Positions 17,520 to 26,095 of a stretch of 64,000 bases of DNA are shown here, in pieces. This stretch comes from UBA2040 sp002384725 (GTDB lineage Bacteria; Bacteroidota; Bacteroidia; Flavobacteriales_D; Crocinitomicaceae): NCBI GenBank assembly GCA_963926475.1, contig CAWUXE010000006.1, positions 62,001 through 126,000 of the forward strand. The letters run 5' to 3'. Every line of letters begins with the position of its first letter. Within the stretch, counting starts at the first letter, position 1. Both the position numbers and the translations under genes were made by a program. Under the pieces are notes generated by a model. The model had not been told where the DNA came from and ran no database searches. It was given only the letters and a program-made list of their open reading frames with translations.

Positions 17520-17690
17520 TTAATTTGCTGTATCTTGTATCTTAAATGTGCGAATTATTTCGAGAAAATCTTCAATTGAATTTGCACCATCCTCGATGCC
17601 TGGTATAAGATAGCTATGTATTTCTAATCCGAGTAGACCACAATCAAATTCTAGGTATTCTTTTTTCGAAAAAATGTTACTTAAGCGTCC
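17520..17690 (-). pseudogene. N-terminal remnant of a CpsB/CapC (YwqE)-type tyrosine phosphatase
   Basis: The minus strand is open for about 56 codons and reads LSNIFSKKEYLEFDCGLLG followed by LEIHSYLIPGIEDGANSIED and a stop (TAA at 17522-17520). This is the N-terminus of PHP-type phosphatases of the CpsB/CapC/YwqE group, whose metal-binding motif is DxHSHxIPGIDDGA. The second His is Tyr here, and the remaining roughly 190 residues of the family are missing. No ATG is present, only a possible TTG. Such enzymes dephosphorylate the tyrosine kinase that controls polysaccharide chain length, and the remnant sits directly behind the nucleotide-sugar operon, a usual place for them. Confidence 0.75.
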
Positions 17691-17695
17691 CAACT

Positions 17696-18784
17696 CTATC
17701 GGTTTTCGTACATTTTATCGTAATAAGCTTGATAATTTCCACTGGTTACGTTTTCCATCCATTCTTGGTTTTGCAAATACCATTCCACAGTTTTATCAAG
17801 TCCCTCTTCGAAGGTTACAGATGGTTTCCAGCCAATTTCATTTTCCAATTTTGAAGCATCGATCGCATACCGCATATCATGTCCAGCTCTGTCAGTAACA
17901 TAGGTTATGAGCTCTTCACTTTCACCTTTCGAACGACCTAATTTATCGTCCATTACTTTGCATAAATACTTCACCAATTCTAAATTGGTCCATTCGTTTA
18001 AGCCGCCAATATTGTAAGACTCGCCTAATTTTCCTTTGTGAAAAATAGCACAAATGGCTTGTGCGTGATCTTCCACCCATAACCAGTCGCGAATATTATC
18101 ACCTTTCCCATAAATTGGCAATGGATTCTTTTTCTGGATGTTGTTAATCATCAGTGGAATCAATTTCTCAGGAAAATGGTGACTCCCGTAATTGTTGGAA
18201 CAATTCGATATTTTCATTGGCAAACCATAAGTATGGAAAAAAGCTTTTACAAAATGATCGGAAGATGCTTTGGAAGCAGAATATGGGCTGCGCGGATCGT
18301 AAGCAGTAATTTCTTCAAACAATCCTTCGGCACCTAAACTACCATAGACCTCATCCGTAGAAACATGGTGAAAAACATGATCATCACCCTTCACCCATTT
18401 TTCCTTTGCTACCTGCAAAAGATTAACCGTTCCAATGACGTTTGTCAATACAAATTCCATTGGACCTTCTATACTTCTATCTACATGCGACTCTGCAGCG
18501 AGATGAATAACGTCGGAAATAAAATGTTCAGCAAAAACCTTTTCGAGTTGATCCCTCATGCAGATATCACCTTTTTCAAAAACGTAATTTGGTTCATCCT
18601 CTATGTCTCGAAGATTTTCTAAATTTCCTGCATAAGTCAATTTATCAAAGTTGACTATTTTGTAATTCGGATACTTTCGAACCAATAATCGTATAACATG
18701 TGAACCAATAAAACCAGCACCACCCGTTACAAGAATTCGTTTCTCGAATTTAGAGTTGTCTATATCTCCTTTTCTTACTTGCAT
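17696..18784 (-). CDS. rfbB: dTDP-glucose 4,6-dehydratase
   Basis: A 362-residue extended SDR (also named RmlB) making dTDP-4-keto-6-deoxy-D-glucose from dTDP-glucose. NAD motif VTGGAGFIGSH (about 19-29), the HLAAESHVDRS segment (about 95-105), STDEVYG (about 142-148) with the Thr-Asp-Glu catalytic triplet, and the Tyr-x3-Lys pair in YSASKASSDH (about 168-177). Length fits. rmlA, rmlC and a close rmlD are absent, so the 4-keto sugar may feed rhamnose synthesis encoded elsewhere or another 6-deoxy sugar. It is the last intact gene of the nucleotide-sugar operon, 41 bases after wbpA. Confidence 0.95.
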   Translation of the reverse strand: MQVRKGDIDNSKFEKRILVTGGAGFIGSHVIRLLVRKYPNYKIVNFDKLTYAGNLENLRDIEDEPNYVFEKGDICMRDQLEKVFAEHFISDVIHLAAESHVDRSIEGPMEFVLTNVIGTVNLLQVAKEKWVKGDDHVFHHVSTDEVYGSLGAEGLFEEITAYDPRSPYSASKASSDHFVKAFFHTYGLPMKISNCSNNYGSHHFPEKLIPLMINNIQKKNPLPIYGKGDNIRDWLWVEDHAQAICAIFHKGKLGESYNIGGLNEWTNLELVKYLCKVMDDKLGRSKGESEELITYVTDRAGHDMRYAIDASKLENEIGWKPSVTFEEGLDKTVEWYLQNQEWMENVTSGNYQAYYDKMYENR

Positions 18785-18796
18785 CTTTTGTATTGG

Positions 18797-18820
18797 TTGA
18801 TTGGCTGATTGGCTGATTTA
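18797..18820. repeat. Short tandem repeat between wbpA and rfbB
   Basis: An 8-base unit, GATTGGCT, occurs twice in tandem with partial copies on both sides, in the 41 bases between two operon genes. It is too short to form a stable hairpin. It may be a slippage site without function. Confidence 0.5.
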
Positions 18821-18825
18821 TAAAA

Positions 18826-20130
18826 TTATAAACTCCAATATTCTAAATCCTTCACTTTTCCTCTGTACATTCCTTTGATATCGACAAGAATTCCTTTTCC
18901 GTCTTTTGAAATTGATTTGAAATAATCCTCATCCAAAGACATGTATTCTTTATGGTTTACGGCTACAATAATTGCATCGTAACTCGTTCCCGCTGTTTCT
19001 ATTAAAGAAACTCCGTATTCATGGTTCATTTCATCTGACGATGCATGCGGATCAATCACATCAACAGTCACTTGGAAAGATTTCAATTCCTTAACGACAT
19101 CAATTACTTTGGAGTTTCTAATGTCGCTCACATCCTCTTTGAAAGTTGCACCCATTACCAAAACTTTTGCATCTTGAATGTGTTTTCCTTGTGCGATGAT
19201 TTTCTTAGCCGTTTGCTTGCCAATATAGAATCCCATTGAATCATTTACATAACGACCACTTGTAATTACCTTTGAATGATAGCCCGCTTGTTGAGCTTTG
19301 TGCGTCAAATAATATGGGTCCACTCCGATGCAATGTCCACCAACCAAACCAGGGAAAAACTTTAAAAAATTCCATTTTGTTCCGGCAGCTTCTAAAACTT
19401 CGTAGGTATTGATTCCAAGACGATTGAAAATTAATGAAAGCTCATTGATCAAAGCGATATTTACATCACGTTGTGTGTTTTCAATGATTTTAGCAGCTTC
19501 AGCAACTTTGATTGAACTTGCACGGTGAACACCAGCGTCAACAACCAACTCATATGTTTTAGCAATTTCTTCTAAAGATTCGGCATCACTTCCTGAAACA
19601 ACCTTCACAACATTCTGCAAAGTATGCACCAAATCTCCTGGATTAATTCTTTCTGGAGAGTAACCTACCATGAAATCTTCTTTCCATTTCAACCCACTAA
19701 CTTCTTCTAAAATTGGAATACAATCTTCTTCGGTACATCCGGGATAAACAGTTGATTCAAAAGCAACATAGTCACCTTTTTTCAATGCCTTTCCAACTGT
19801 TCTACTTGCTGCTAATAAGGGAGTAAGGTTTGGTAAATTATGCTCATCAATTGGTGTAGGAACAGCAACAACGAAAAATGTCGCTTTTTTCAATTCGTCC
19901 ATTGAAGCTGTAAAATCGATGTCGCAATTATCAAAAGCAGAAGTTTCCAATTCTTGACTTGGATCAATTTTATTCTTCATCATTTCAACACGTTCTGCAT
20001 TGATATCAAAACCCAAAACTTTGATTTTCTTTGCGAATGCCAAGGCAATTGGTAATCCAACGTATCCTAATCCAACTACTGCAAGTGTTTCCTCCTTGCT
20101 TACTAACTTATTGTAAATCGAGTTGCTCAT
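18826..20130 (-). CDS. wbpA: UDP-N-acetylglucosamine 6-dehydrogenase (WbpA/TviB type)
   Basis: A 434-residue nucleotide-sugar dehydrogenase oxidising C6 in two NAD+-dependent steps. The NAD motif VVGLGYVGLP is at 18-27, the central region includes STVYPGCTEE (about 126-135), and the catalytic Cys is C267 in GGHCIGVDPYY. Sequence style (ESTVYPGCTE, GHCIGVDPYYL) places it with WbpA/TviB/WbpO rather than UDP-glucose dehydrogenase, a different copy of which is encoded at 22715. With WbpB, WbpD and WbpE beside it, the expected product is UDP-GlcNAcA. It overlaps the end of wbpB by 23 bases. Confidence 0.9.
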   Translation of the reverse strand: MSNSIYNKLVSKEETLAVVGLGYVGLPIALAFAKKIKVLGFDINAERVEMMKNKIDPSQELETSAFDNCDIDFTASMDELKKATFFVVAVPTPIDEHNLPNLTPLLAASRTVGKALKKGDYVAFESTVYPGCTEEDCIPILEEVSGLKWKEDFMVGYSPERINPGDLVHTLQNVVKVVSGSDAESLEEIAKTYELVVDAGVHRASSIKVAEAAKIIENTQRDVNIALINELSLIFNRLGINTYEVLEAAGTKWNFLKFFPGLVGGHCIGVDPYYLTHKAQQAGYHSKVITSGRYVNDSMGFYIGKQTAKKIIAQGKHIQDAKVLVMGATFKEDVSDIRNSKVIDVVKELKSFQVTVDVIDPHASSDEMNHEYGVSLIETAGTSYDAIIVAVNHKEYMSLDEDYFKSISKDGKGILVDIKGMYRGKVKDLEYWSL

Positions 20131-21148
20131 TTCTTACTTTATAAATTCTTTCAATTATTTCTACAACTTTTAAACCTTCTAAGGCATTTGTTGTGATTGT
20201 CGTTCTTCCTTTTATTGTATCAATTATATTTTGAATCACATAATTGTGATTGGCTGCAGAACCTTTGTATGGCCCGTAATCATTTGCTGGATTCGACTCT
20301 TTTAGAACTGGCATTTCATATCCATCGATGTTGCACACCTCCACCTCGTTCATATATTGCCCCCCAATTTTCACGCTACCTTTGGAACCAATAATTGTCA
20401 TAGACGACTCTAAATTTTGGTTTGCAACAGCGGTCGAATAATTTAAACTACCCATTCCTCCATCAACAAAATCAAAACTTACGAATCCTGAATCCTCAAA
20501 AGCTGTGCTGTTTTTATGCGTGAAATCGGCGAATTTCCCTTGAATATTGTCGATGTCGCCAAATAACCAATACATGATATCAATGAAATGGGAAAATTGT
20601 GTAAACAACGTTCCTCCATCCAAATCACTCGTACCTTTCCAACCGCCTTTTTTATAATAGCGATCATCACGATTCCAATAACAGTTCAATTGAACCATGA
20701 AAATATCACCTAAAATTCCTTCTGATACAACAGATTTAATCCATTCCGAAGGAGGAGAATATCGATTTTGCATTACACAAAAAACTTGTTTAGACACCTG
20801 CAGTGATTTGAAAATCACTTTTTCGCAATTGTCTTTTGACAGACCCATTGGTTTTTCACAAGCGACATGCTTATGTGCCTCTAAGGCTATTAAACTTTGC
20901 GAAGCATGTAATCCATTTGGTGTGCAAATATTGACCACATCGAAGTCCAAATCCGAGGCGACTAATTCCTCCACCGTTCTAAAAAACGGAACGTCAAAAT
21001 CTTCGGCGCCACATTCTTCTCTAGAGCGACAATCAACCATTGCAATCAATTCGGCTTCTTCTTCACGACGAATCATTTCGGCATGACGTTTTCCGATATG
21101 GCCTGCGCCAACAACTGCAAATTTCACTTTTTGATTTTCGGAACTCAT
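20108..21148 (-). CDS. wbpB: UDP-GlcNAcA 3-dehydrogenase (WbpB-like, Gfo/Idh/MocA family)
   Basis: A 346-residue NAD-dependent oxidoreductase. N-terminal Rossmann motif VVGAGHIGKRH (about 12-22), the family EKP triplet in HVACEKPMG (about 93-101) with the conserved Lys, and a C-terminal alpha/beta domain with Tyr/His-rich substrate loops (YYKKGGWKGTSDLDGG). In the Wbp pathway it oxidises C3 of UDP-GlcNAcA to the 3-keto form used by the WbpE aminotransferase. Its start overlaps the wbpD stop (ATGA). Gfo/Idh proteins are varied; the assignment rests on the neighbours. Confidence 0.87.
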   Translation of the reverse strand: MSSENQKVKFAVVGAGHIGKRHAEMIRREEEAELIAMVDCRSREECGAEDFDVPFFRTVEELVASDLDFDVVNICTPNGLHASQSLIALEAHKHVACEKPMGLSKDNCEKVIFKSLQVSKQVFCVMQNRYSPPSEWIKSVVSEGILGDIFMVQLNCYWNRDDRYYKKGGWKGTSDLDGGTLFTQFSHFIDIMYWLFGDIDNIQGKFADFTHKNSTAFEDSGFVSFDFVDGGMGSLNYSTAVANQNLESSMTIIGSKGSVKIGGQYMNEVEVCNIDGYEMPVLKESNPANDYGPYKGSAANHNYVIQNIIDTIKGRTTITTNALEGLKVVEIIERIYKVRNEQLDLQ

Positions 21149-21720
21149 GCTTTCAATTTTTCCACTTGATTATCAAGTAATTTATATTTTTCATTGCTCT
21201 CCGGACAAACGGCAATGCCTTCAGCATCAAAAACTAATTTTTGTCCATTTTCACTCATCCAACCCATTTGTCGCGCTGGATTCCCGACTACTAAAGCATA
21301 TGCTGGAATGGCTTTTGTAACCACAGCTCCTGCACCAATAAAGGCATATTCACCAATATCATGACCACAAACAATGGTCGCATTTGCACCAATAGATGCT
21401 CCTTTTCGCACTATTGTTTTCAAATATTCACTTTTACGATTAACCGCGCTCCTCGGGTTAATTACATTTGTAAAAACCATCGAAGGACCCAAAAAGACAT
21501 CATCTTCACAGATTACTCCTGTATAAATGGATACGTTATTCTGCACTTTAACGTTGTTTCCAAGAACTACTTCTGGAGATATTACCACATTTTGACCCAA
21601 ATTACACCCATTTCCAAGGATACAATTGGACATAACATGGGAAAAATGCCAAATTTTGGTTCCTTCACCAATCTGGCAATTATCATCAATTACTGCTGTT
21701 TCATGTGCGAAGTAGCCCAT
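21145..21720 (-). CDS. wbpD: UDP-GlcNAc3NA N-acetyltransferase (WbpD-like, left-handed beta-helix)
   Basis: A 191-residue hexapeptide-repeat acyltransferase, the size of Pseudomonas WbpD (192). Repeats such as IGEGTKIWHFSHVMSN (about 17-32), LGNGCNLGQNVVIS and IGANATIVCGHDIGEYAFIG (about 110-129) form the left-handed beta-helix; His in IWHFSH and the segment near 118 are catalytic candidates. It would acetylate the 3-amino group to give UDP-2,3-diacetamido-2,3-dideoxy-glucuronate (UDP-GlcNAc3NAcA). The start overlaps the previous stop as TAATG and its end overlaps wbpB. Confidence 0.9.
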   Translation of the reverse strand: MGYFAHETAVIDDNCQIGEGTKIWHFSHVMSNCILGNGCNLGQNVVISPEVVLGNNVKVQNNVSIYTGVICEDDVFLGPSMVFTNVINPRSAVNRKSEYLKTIVRKGASIGANATIVCGHDIGEYAFIGAGAVVTKAIPAYALVVGNPARQMGWMSENGQKLVFDAEGIAVCPESNEKYKLLDNQVEKLKA

Positions 21721-22715
21721 TATCGAATGATGTATTTGTCAAAGTTATTATGATCCACTTTGTTCAATTCTTCGGCGGATAATTTCTTAAAGTATTCGTA
21801 GGTAATTTTTAGTCCTTCGCTTCTTGAAACCTTGGGCGTCCAGTTCAATAATTCAATTGCCTTTGTAATATTTGGTTGACGTTGCTTTGGATCATCCACC
21901 GGCAAGTCTTTGTAAATTACCTTTTGATCTGTTCCCGTCAGTTTTATTATCTCTTCAGCAAAATCGCCGATAGAAATCTCATCTGGGTTACCAATATTTA
22001 CCGGCGATGAATAATCGCTTTTCAACAACCTGAAAATTCCTTCTACCAAATCGTCTACGTAACAAAATGAGCGTGTTTGTGATCCGTCACCAAAAATCGT
22101 TAAGTCTTCGCCTCTTATAGCTTGACCGATAAAAGCAGGTAAAACACGACCGTCATTCAGGCGCATTCTAGGTCCGTAAGTATTAAATATGCGCACAATT
22201 CGCGTTTCGACACCATGAAAAGTGTGATACGCCATCGTTATCGCTTCTTGAAATCTTTTTGCTTCGTCATACACTCCGCGTGGTCCAACTGGGTTCACAT
22301 TGCCCCAATATTCTTCTGGTTGTGGGTGAACACTAGGGTCACCATATACTTCTGAAGTAGAGGCAATTAAAACTCTTGCATTTTTCGCTTTGGCCAAACC
22401 AAGACAATTGTGAATTCCCAAAGACCCAACTTTTAAGGTTTGAATCGGAATCTTCAAATAATCAATGGGACTCGCTGGTGAAGCAAAATGAAGAATATAA
22501 TCTAGTTCTCCTGGAACATGAATGAATTTTGAAACATCGTGATTGTAAAATTCAAAATTCGCTAAAGGAAAAAGATGTTCGATATTTTTTAGATCACCTG
22601 TAATTAGATTATCCATACCAATAACATGGTAATCTTCTTTTATGAATCTGTCGCAAAGGTGTGAACCTAAAAATCCGGCGGCTCCTGTAATCAATATGCG
22701 CTTTCTGTTTTCCAT
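21720..22715 (-). CDS. UDP-glucuronate decarboxylase (UDP-xylose synthase)
   Basis: A 331-residue extended SDR. NAD motif ITGAAGFLGSHL (about 9-20), the family-specific LHFASPASPIDYLK (about 74-87), STSEVYGDP (about 118-126) and the decarboxylase signature GPRGVYDEAKRFQEA (about 143-157) containing the catalytic Tyr-x3-Lys. It converts UDP-glucuronate to UDP-xylose with bound NAD+. The gene upstream makes UDP-glucuronate, so the two form a complete short route. Both junctions are TAATG overlaps, evidence for coupled translation. Confidence 0.93.
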   Translation of the reverse strand: MENRKRILITGAAGFLGSHLCDRFIKEDYHVIGMDNLITGDLKNIEHLFPLANFEFYNHDVSKFIHVPGELDYILHFASPASPIDYLKIPIQTLKVGSLGIHNCLGLAKAKNARVLIASTSEVYGDPSVHPQPEEYWGNVNPVGPRGVYDEAKRFQEAITMAYHTFHGVETRIVRIFNTYGPRMRLNDGRVLPAFIGQAIRGEDLTIFGDGSQTRSFCYVDDLVEGIFRLLKSDYSSPVNIGNPDEISIGDFAEEIIKLTGTDQKVIYKDLPVDDPKQRQPNITKAIELLNWTPKVSRSEGLKITYEYFKKLSAEELNKVDHNNFDKYIIR

Positions 22716-24034
22716 TATACTTTTCCTACAATTTGTCGACCTACTGAGTGATATTGAATTCCATTTTGCTTCATTTGATTCAATTCATATATGTTTCGTC
22801 CATCGAAAATAATATGGTTTTTCAATGCCAATTTCATTCTATTGAAGTCTGGATTTTTAAATGCACCCCATTCTGTTGCAACTAACAAAGCATCAGCATT
22901 TGCTAAGGCGTCATATTGATTTTCAACATAATTGATTTTATCGCCAATCTCCGCTTTCACATTTTTCATGGCTTCTGGATCATATGCAGTTATCGCAGCA
23001 CCAAGTGCAATGAGGTCTTTAATGATATACAAGGCCGAAGCTTCTCTAATATCATCAGTGTCGGGTTTAAAGGCCAATCCCCAAAGTGCAAAATGACGTC
23101 CTGATAAATCGTCTCCAAATTGATCTTTTATCTTTTGAACCATAGTGACCTTTTGCTTCTCGTTCACTTTTAACACACTGTCGATAATTTCGAATTTGTA
23201 TCCTACGGCCTGACCACTTTTCAATAAAGCGCTCACATCTTTCGGAAAACAAGAACCTCCGAATCCGATTCCAGGATAAAGGAACTTATGTCCAATTCGC
23301 GAATCGGAACCTATTCCTTGTCGAACGCAATCTACATCTGCTCCTACTTTTTCGCAGAAGTTAGCAATCTCATTCATAAACGTAATCTTGGTTGCCAAAA
23401 ATGCATTTGCAGCATACTTTGTCAACTCGGCCGATTTTTCATCCATGATTATCAAAGGGTGACCATCTCGAATAAATGGTTTATACAATTCATCCATGAT
23501 TTTCACAGCGCGTTCGTCAGAAGTTCCAACGACAACCCTGTCCGGATTTAAAAAATCATCAATTGCGAAACCTTCTCGTAAAAATTCAGGATTGGAAACT
23601 ACGGCAAAATCAACGGTAGCATTTGCGGCAATTGCTTTCTCAACTTTTTCTGCTGTTCCAACAGGCACCGTTGACTTATCTACTATGACTTTATACTCTT
23701 TAATCAGTTTGCCTAGTTTGTCGGCAACATCAAGGACATAACTCAAGTCGGCCGAACCGTCCTCACCCGGAGGTGTAGGAAGTGCTAAAAATATAATTTC
23801 CGCAAATTCAACAGCTTCTTCCAGATTGGTTGTGAATCGTAATCGGTTTTGTTTTATATTTCGTTCGAAAACAACATCAAGGTGTGGTTCATAAATCGGA
23901 ACAATACCTTTACGCATTTTCTCGACCTTTTTCTCGTCAATATCGACACAGACCACATCATTTCCAGTTTCAGCAAAACAAGTTCCTGAAACCAAACCAA
24001 CATATCCTGTTCCGATTACGGCAATTTTCTTCAT
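22715..24034 (-). CDS. ugd: UDP-glucose 6-dehydrogenase
   Basis: A 439-residue UDP-glucose dehydrogenase making UDP-glucuronate. NAD motif IGTGYVGLVSGTCFAE (about 7-22), the ALPTPPGEDGSAD segment (about 84-96), and the catalytic Cys C262 in GFGGSCFPKD. This motif (GFGGSCFPKD) is that of true UDP-glucose dehydrogenases and differs from the GGHCIGVDPYY of the second dehydrogenase at 18826, so the two have different substrates. It starts inside the stop of the WbpE gene (TAATG) and feeds the UDP-xylose synthase next to it. Confidence 0.95.
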   Translation of the reverse strand: MKKIAVIGTGYVGLVSGTCFAETGNDVVCVDIDEKKVEKMRKGIVPIYEPHLDVVFERNIKQNRLRFTTNLEEAVEFAEIIFLALPTPPGEDGSADLSYVLDVADKLGKLIKEYKVIVDKSTVPVGTAEKVEKAIAANATVDFAVVSNPEFLREGFAIDDFLNPDRVVVGTSDERAVKIMDELYKPFIRDGHPLIIMDEKSAELTKYAANAFLATKITFMNEIANFCEKVGADVDCVRQGIGSDSRIGHKFLYPGIGFGGSCFPKDVSALLKSGQAVGYKFEIIDSVLKVNEKQKVTMVQKIKDQFGDDLSGRHFALWGLAFKPDTDDIREASALYIIKDLIALGAAITAYDPEAMKNVKAEIGDKINYVENQYDALANADALLVATEWGAFKNPDFNRMKLALKNHIIFDGRNIYELNQMKQNGIQYHSVGRQIVGKV

Positions 24035-25176
24035 TACTTTCTATTCTCTTTTATAAATGCCGCAACTGAATTGCAGATTAAGTCTTGCTGCTCCTTCTCC
24101 ATTTCAGTATGCACTGGAAAGGATATAACACGTGTCGTTAAATCATCTGTAATAGGCAAAACTGTAGATGCACTTCCGAAATGTGCAAACATTTTCTGGC
24201 TATGTGCTGGAACTGGATAGTAAATCATAGAAGGCACATCACGTTCAGCCAAATACACTTGCATCGCATCTCTGTCCAAACTATCATCAAGTTGAACTGT
24301 GTATTGGTGGTAAACATGACTCGTGAATGAACCAACTGCGGGTGTCTTTACTTCTGGATAATCAGCAAAGAATGCATTGTAAGTACTTGCAACCTTATTT
24401 CTTCGGGCGTTATATTCATCCAACTTTCTCAATTTAATTCTCAAAACGGCAGCTTGTATGCTATCCAATCTTGAATTACAGCCGACTACATCATGATAAT
24501 ATCTTTTGCTTTGACCATGATTAGCGATCATTCGAATCATACTTGCCAATTCATCATCGTTGGTGCACATTGCGCCTCCATCTCCATAACAACCTAAGTT
24601 TTTACTTGGGAAAAATGATGTGCAACCAATATGACCAATCGATCCCGTTTTCGCAATGGACCCATCGGAAAATTTAAAATCTGCTCCAATAGCTTGTGCG
24701 TTATCTTCTACAACAAACAAATTGTGTTTCGAAGCGATTTTCATTATCGCCTCCATATCTGCAGATTGCCCGTACAAATGAACAGGAACTATAGCTTTTG
24801 TTTTTGATGTAATTGCTGCCTCAATTAATGCAGGATTAATATTGAAAGTATCGGGATCAACATCCACAAAAATCGGTTTCAATCCAAGAAGAGCCATCAC
24901 TTCCGTTGTCGCGATATACGTGAAAGAAGGTGTAATAACCTCATCACCGGGTTTCAATCCCAAAGCCATAAGGGCAATTTGCAATGCATCAGTTCCATTT
25001 GCAACAGGAATAACGTGCTTAGCTCCCAAATATGACTCTAATTCAGATTGAAAATTTGTTACCTCTGGTCCGTTGATGAATTGAGCTTTCTTGATCACAT
25101 CCATTATTGCTGCATCCACATCCGATTTGATATCTGCGTATTGCGCTATCAAATCAACCATTTGAATTTTTTTCAT
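24034..25176 (-). CDS. wbpE: UDP-3-keto-GlcNAcA aminotransferase (WbpE-like, DegT/DnrJ/EryC1/StrS)
   Basis: A 380-residue PLP enzyme of the sugar aminotransferase family. The PLP Lys is in SFFPSKNLGCYGDGG (about 180-194); VEDNAQAIGA (about 155-164) carries the Asp that contacts the pyridine nitrogen; PVANGTDALQIAL is the phosphate-binding loop. The open frame extends to 25332, but the ATG at 25176 (MKKIQMVDL) fits the family start and leaves room for a TATATTTG promoter element. It would aminate the 3-keto intermediate formed by WbpB, usually with glutamate as donor. First gene of the nucleotide-sugar operon. Confidence 0.9.
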   Translation of the reverse strand: MKKIQMVDLIAQYADIKSDVDAAIMDVIKKAQFINGPEVTNFQSELESYLGAKHVIPVANGTDALQIALMALGLKPGDEVITPSFTYIATTEVMALLGLKPIFVDVDPDTFNINPALIEAAITSKTKAIVPVHLYGQSADMEAIMKIASKHNLFVVEDNAQAIGADFKFSDGSIAKTGSIGHIGCTSFFPSKNLGCYGDGGAMCTNDDELASMIRMIANHGQSKRYYHDVVGCNSRLDSIQAAVLRIKLRKLDEYNARRNKVASTYNAFFADYPEVKTPAVGSFTSHVYHQYTVQLDDSLDRDAMQVYLAERDVPSMIYYPVPAHSQKMFAHFGSASTVLPITDDLTTRVISFPVHTEMEKEQQDLICNSVAAFIKENRK

Positions 25177-25207
25177 CAAGGCGTTTTTAATTTCTTTTTT
25201 TGGGTTA

Positions 25208-25215
25208 CAAATATA
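25208..25215 (-). promoter_or_regulatory. Candidate promoter (-7 element) of the nucleotide-sugar operon
   Basis: On the minus strand TATATTTG matches the Bacteroidota -7 consensus TAnnTTTG and ends about 31 bases before the wbpE start. No clear -33 TTTG is visible at the usual spacing, so confidence is limited. It is the only such site found ahead of the seven coupled genes. Confidence 0.45.
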
Positions 25216-25317
25216 ACATAAAGTTGTGAAAATTATTGTGAAATACACCATATAATTGCATACAGGAGATGATTGCAACGGTTTACTCAACAAGGGATTA
25301 TCTTTCAAAAAAGATTG

Positions 25318-25325
25318 TAATTTTG
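25318..25325 (+). promoter_or_regulatory. Candidate -7 element of the envelope protein gene
   Basis: TAATTTTG matches TAnnTTTG. It ends five bases before the ATG at 25331, which would leave a leader of only a few bases or none, so the match may be accidental. Confidence 0.3.
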
Positions 25326-25330
25326 TACGC

Positions 25331-26095
25331 ATGCGAATACCCTTTATTTTATCACTTGTTTTTGTCCTTGGAATCTCGGTTATAAGCCATAGTCAGAGAA
25401 GCGTAATAGATTCCACCATTAGCACCCCAATTTTTGCTCTTCACTATGGCGGAAATTTAACGGCGGGTGATCTCAGTGATCGATATGGTTTCTTGAATCA
25501 CCTCGGAATATTGGCAGGTTATAAAACCAATAAAAACTGGTTTTGGGGAGTGGATGCTAATTTTATTTTCGGAAATCGAATTAACCTAAGCGATCCTTTC
25601 GCCGACATTAGAGATTCGAAAGGCAACCTTACTGATGCCAATGGTGATATTGCCTCTGTAGTGCTTAATTCACGTGGATTCAATGCCAACCTGGCCGTTG
25701 GGAAAGTTTTCCCTGTCTTGAGTCCAAACTCTAACTCGGGAATATTCGTTCACGGTGGAGCCGGATTTTTGGCTCACAAAATGAGAATTGAAACAAACAA
25801 CCAAGTGGTTCCTCCCATCGAAGGAGATTACAAAAAAGGATACGATCGATTGACGCAAGGATTCAATCTTCATCAATTTATCGGTTATTCCTTCATGGCA
25901 AATAGAGGTTTGATCAATTTTTACGGGGGCTTCTATGTACAGGAAGGTTTTACAAAAAACAAAAGAACGATCAATTTTGATGAGCCAGAGATTCCCGTTT
26001 CAACCAAAACTCGACTCGATATTCAATACGGATTCAAAGTGGGTTGGATGATTCCAATTTACCGCCGATTACCTAAAGAATACTATTTCGATTGA
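25331..26095 (+). CDS. Predicted outer-membrane/periplasmic protein, unnamed family
   Basis: A 254-residue protein with a signal peptide (MRIPFILSLVFVLGISVISHSQ). The body has alternating hydrophobic and polar residues, many Gly and aromatic residues, and several beta-strand-like pieces (HYGGNLTAGDLSDRYGFLNH, WFWGVDANFIFGNR, LDIQYGFKVGWMIPIYRR), as in small outer-membrane barrels. An in-frame upstream ATG at 25256 is rejected because it would bury the signal peptide. It ends with TGA overlapping the ATG of waaA by one base, so the two are likely co-translated; a role in LPS or envelope assembly is inferred from this alone. Confidence 0.75.
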   Translation: MRIPFILSLVFVLGISVISHSQRSVIDSTISTPIFALHYGGNLTAGDLSDRYGFLNHLGILAGYKTNKNWFWGVDANFIFGNRINLSDPFADIRDSKGNLTDANGDIASVVLNSRGFNANLAVGKVFPVLSPNSNSGIFVHGGAGFLAHKMRIETNNQVVPPIEGDYKKGYDRLTQGFNLHQFIGYSFMANRGLINFYGGFYVQEGFTKNKRTINFDEPEIPVSTKTRLDIQYGFKVGWMIPIYRRLPKEYYFD

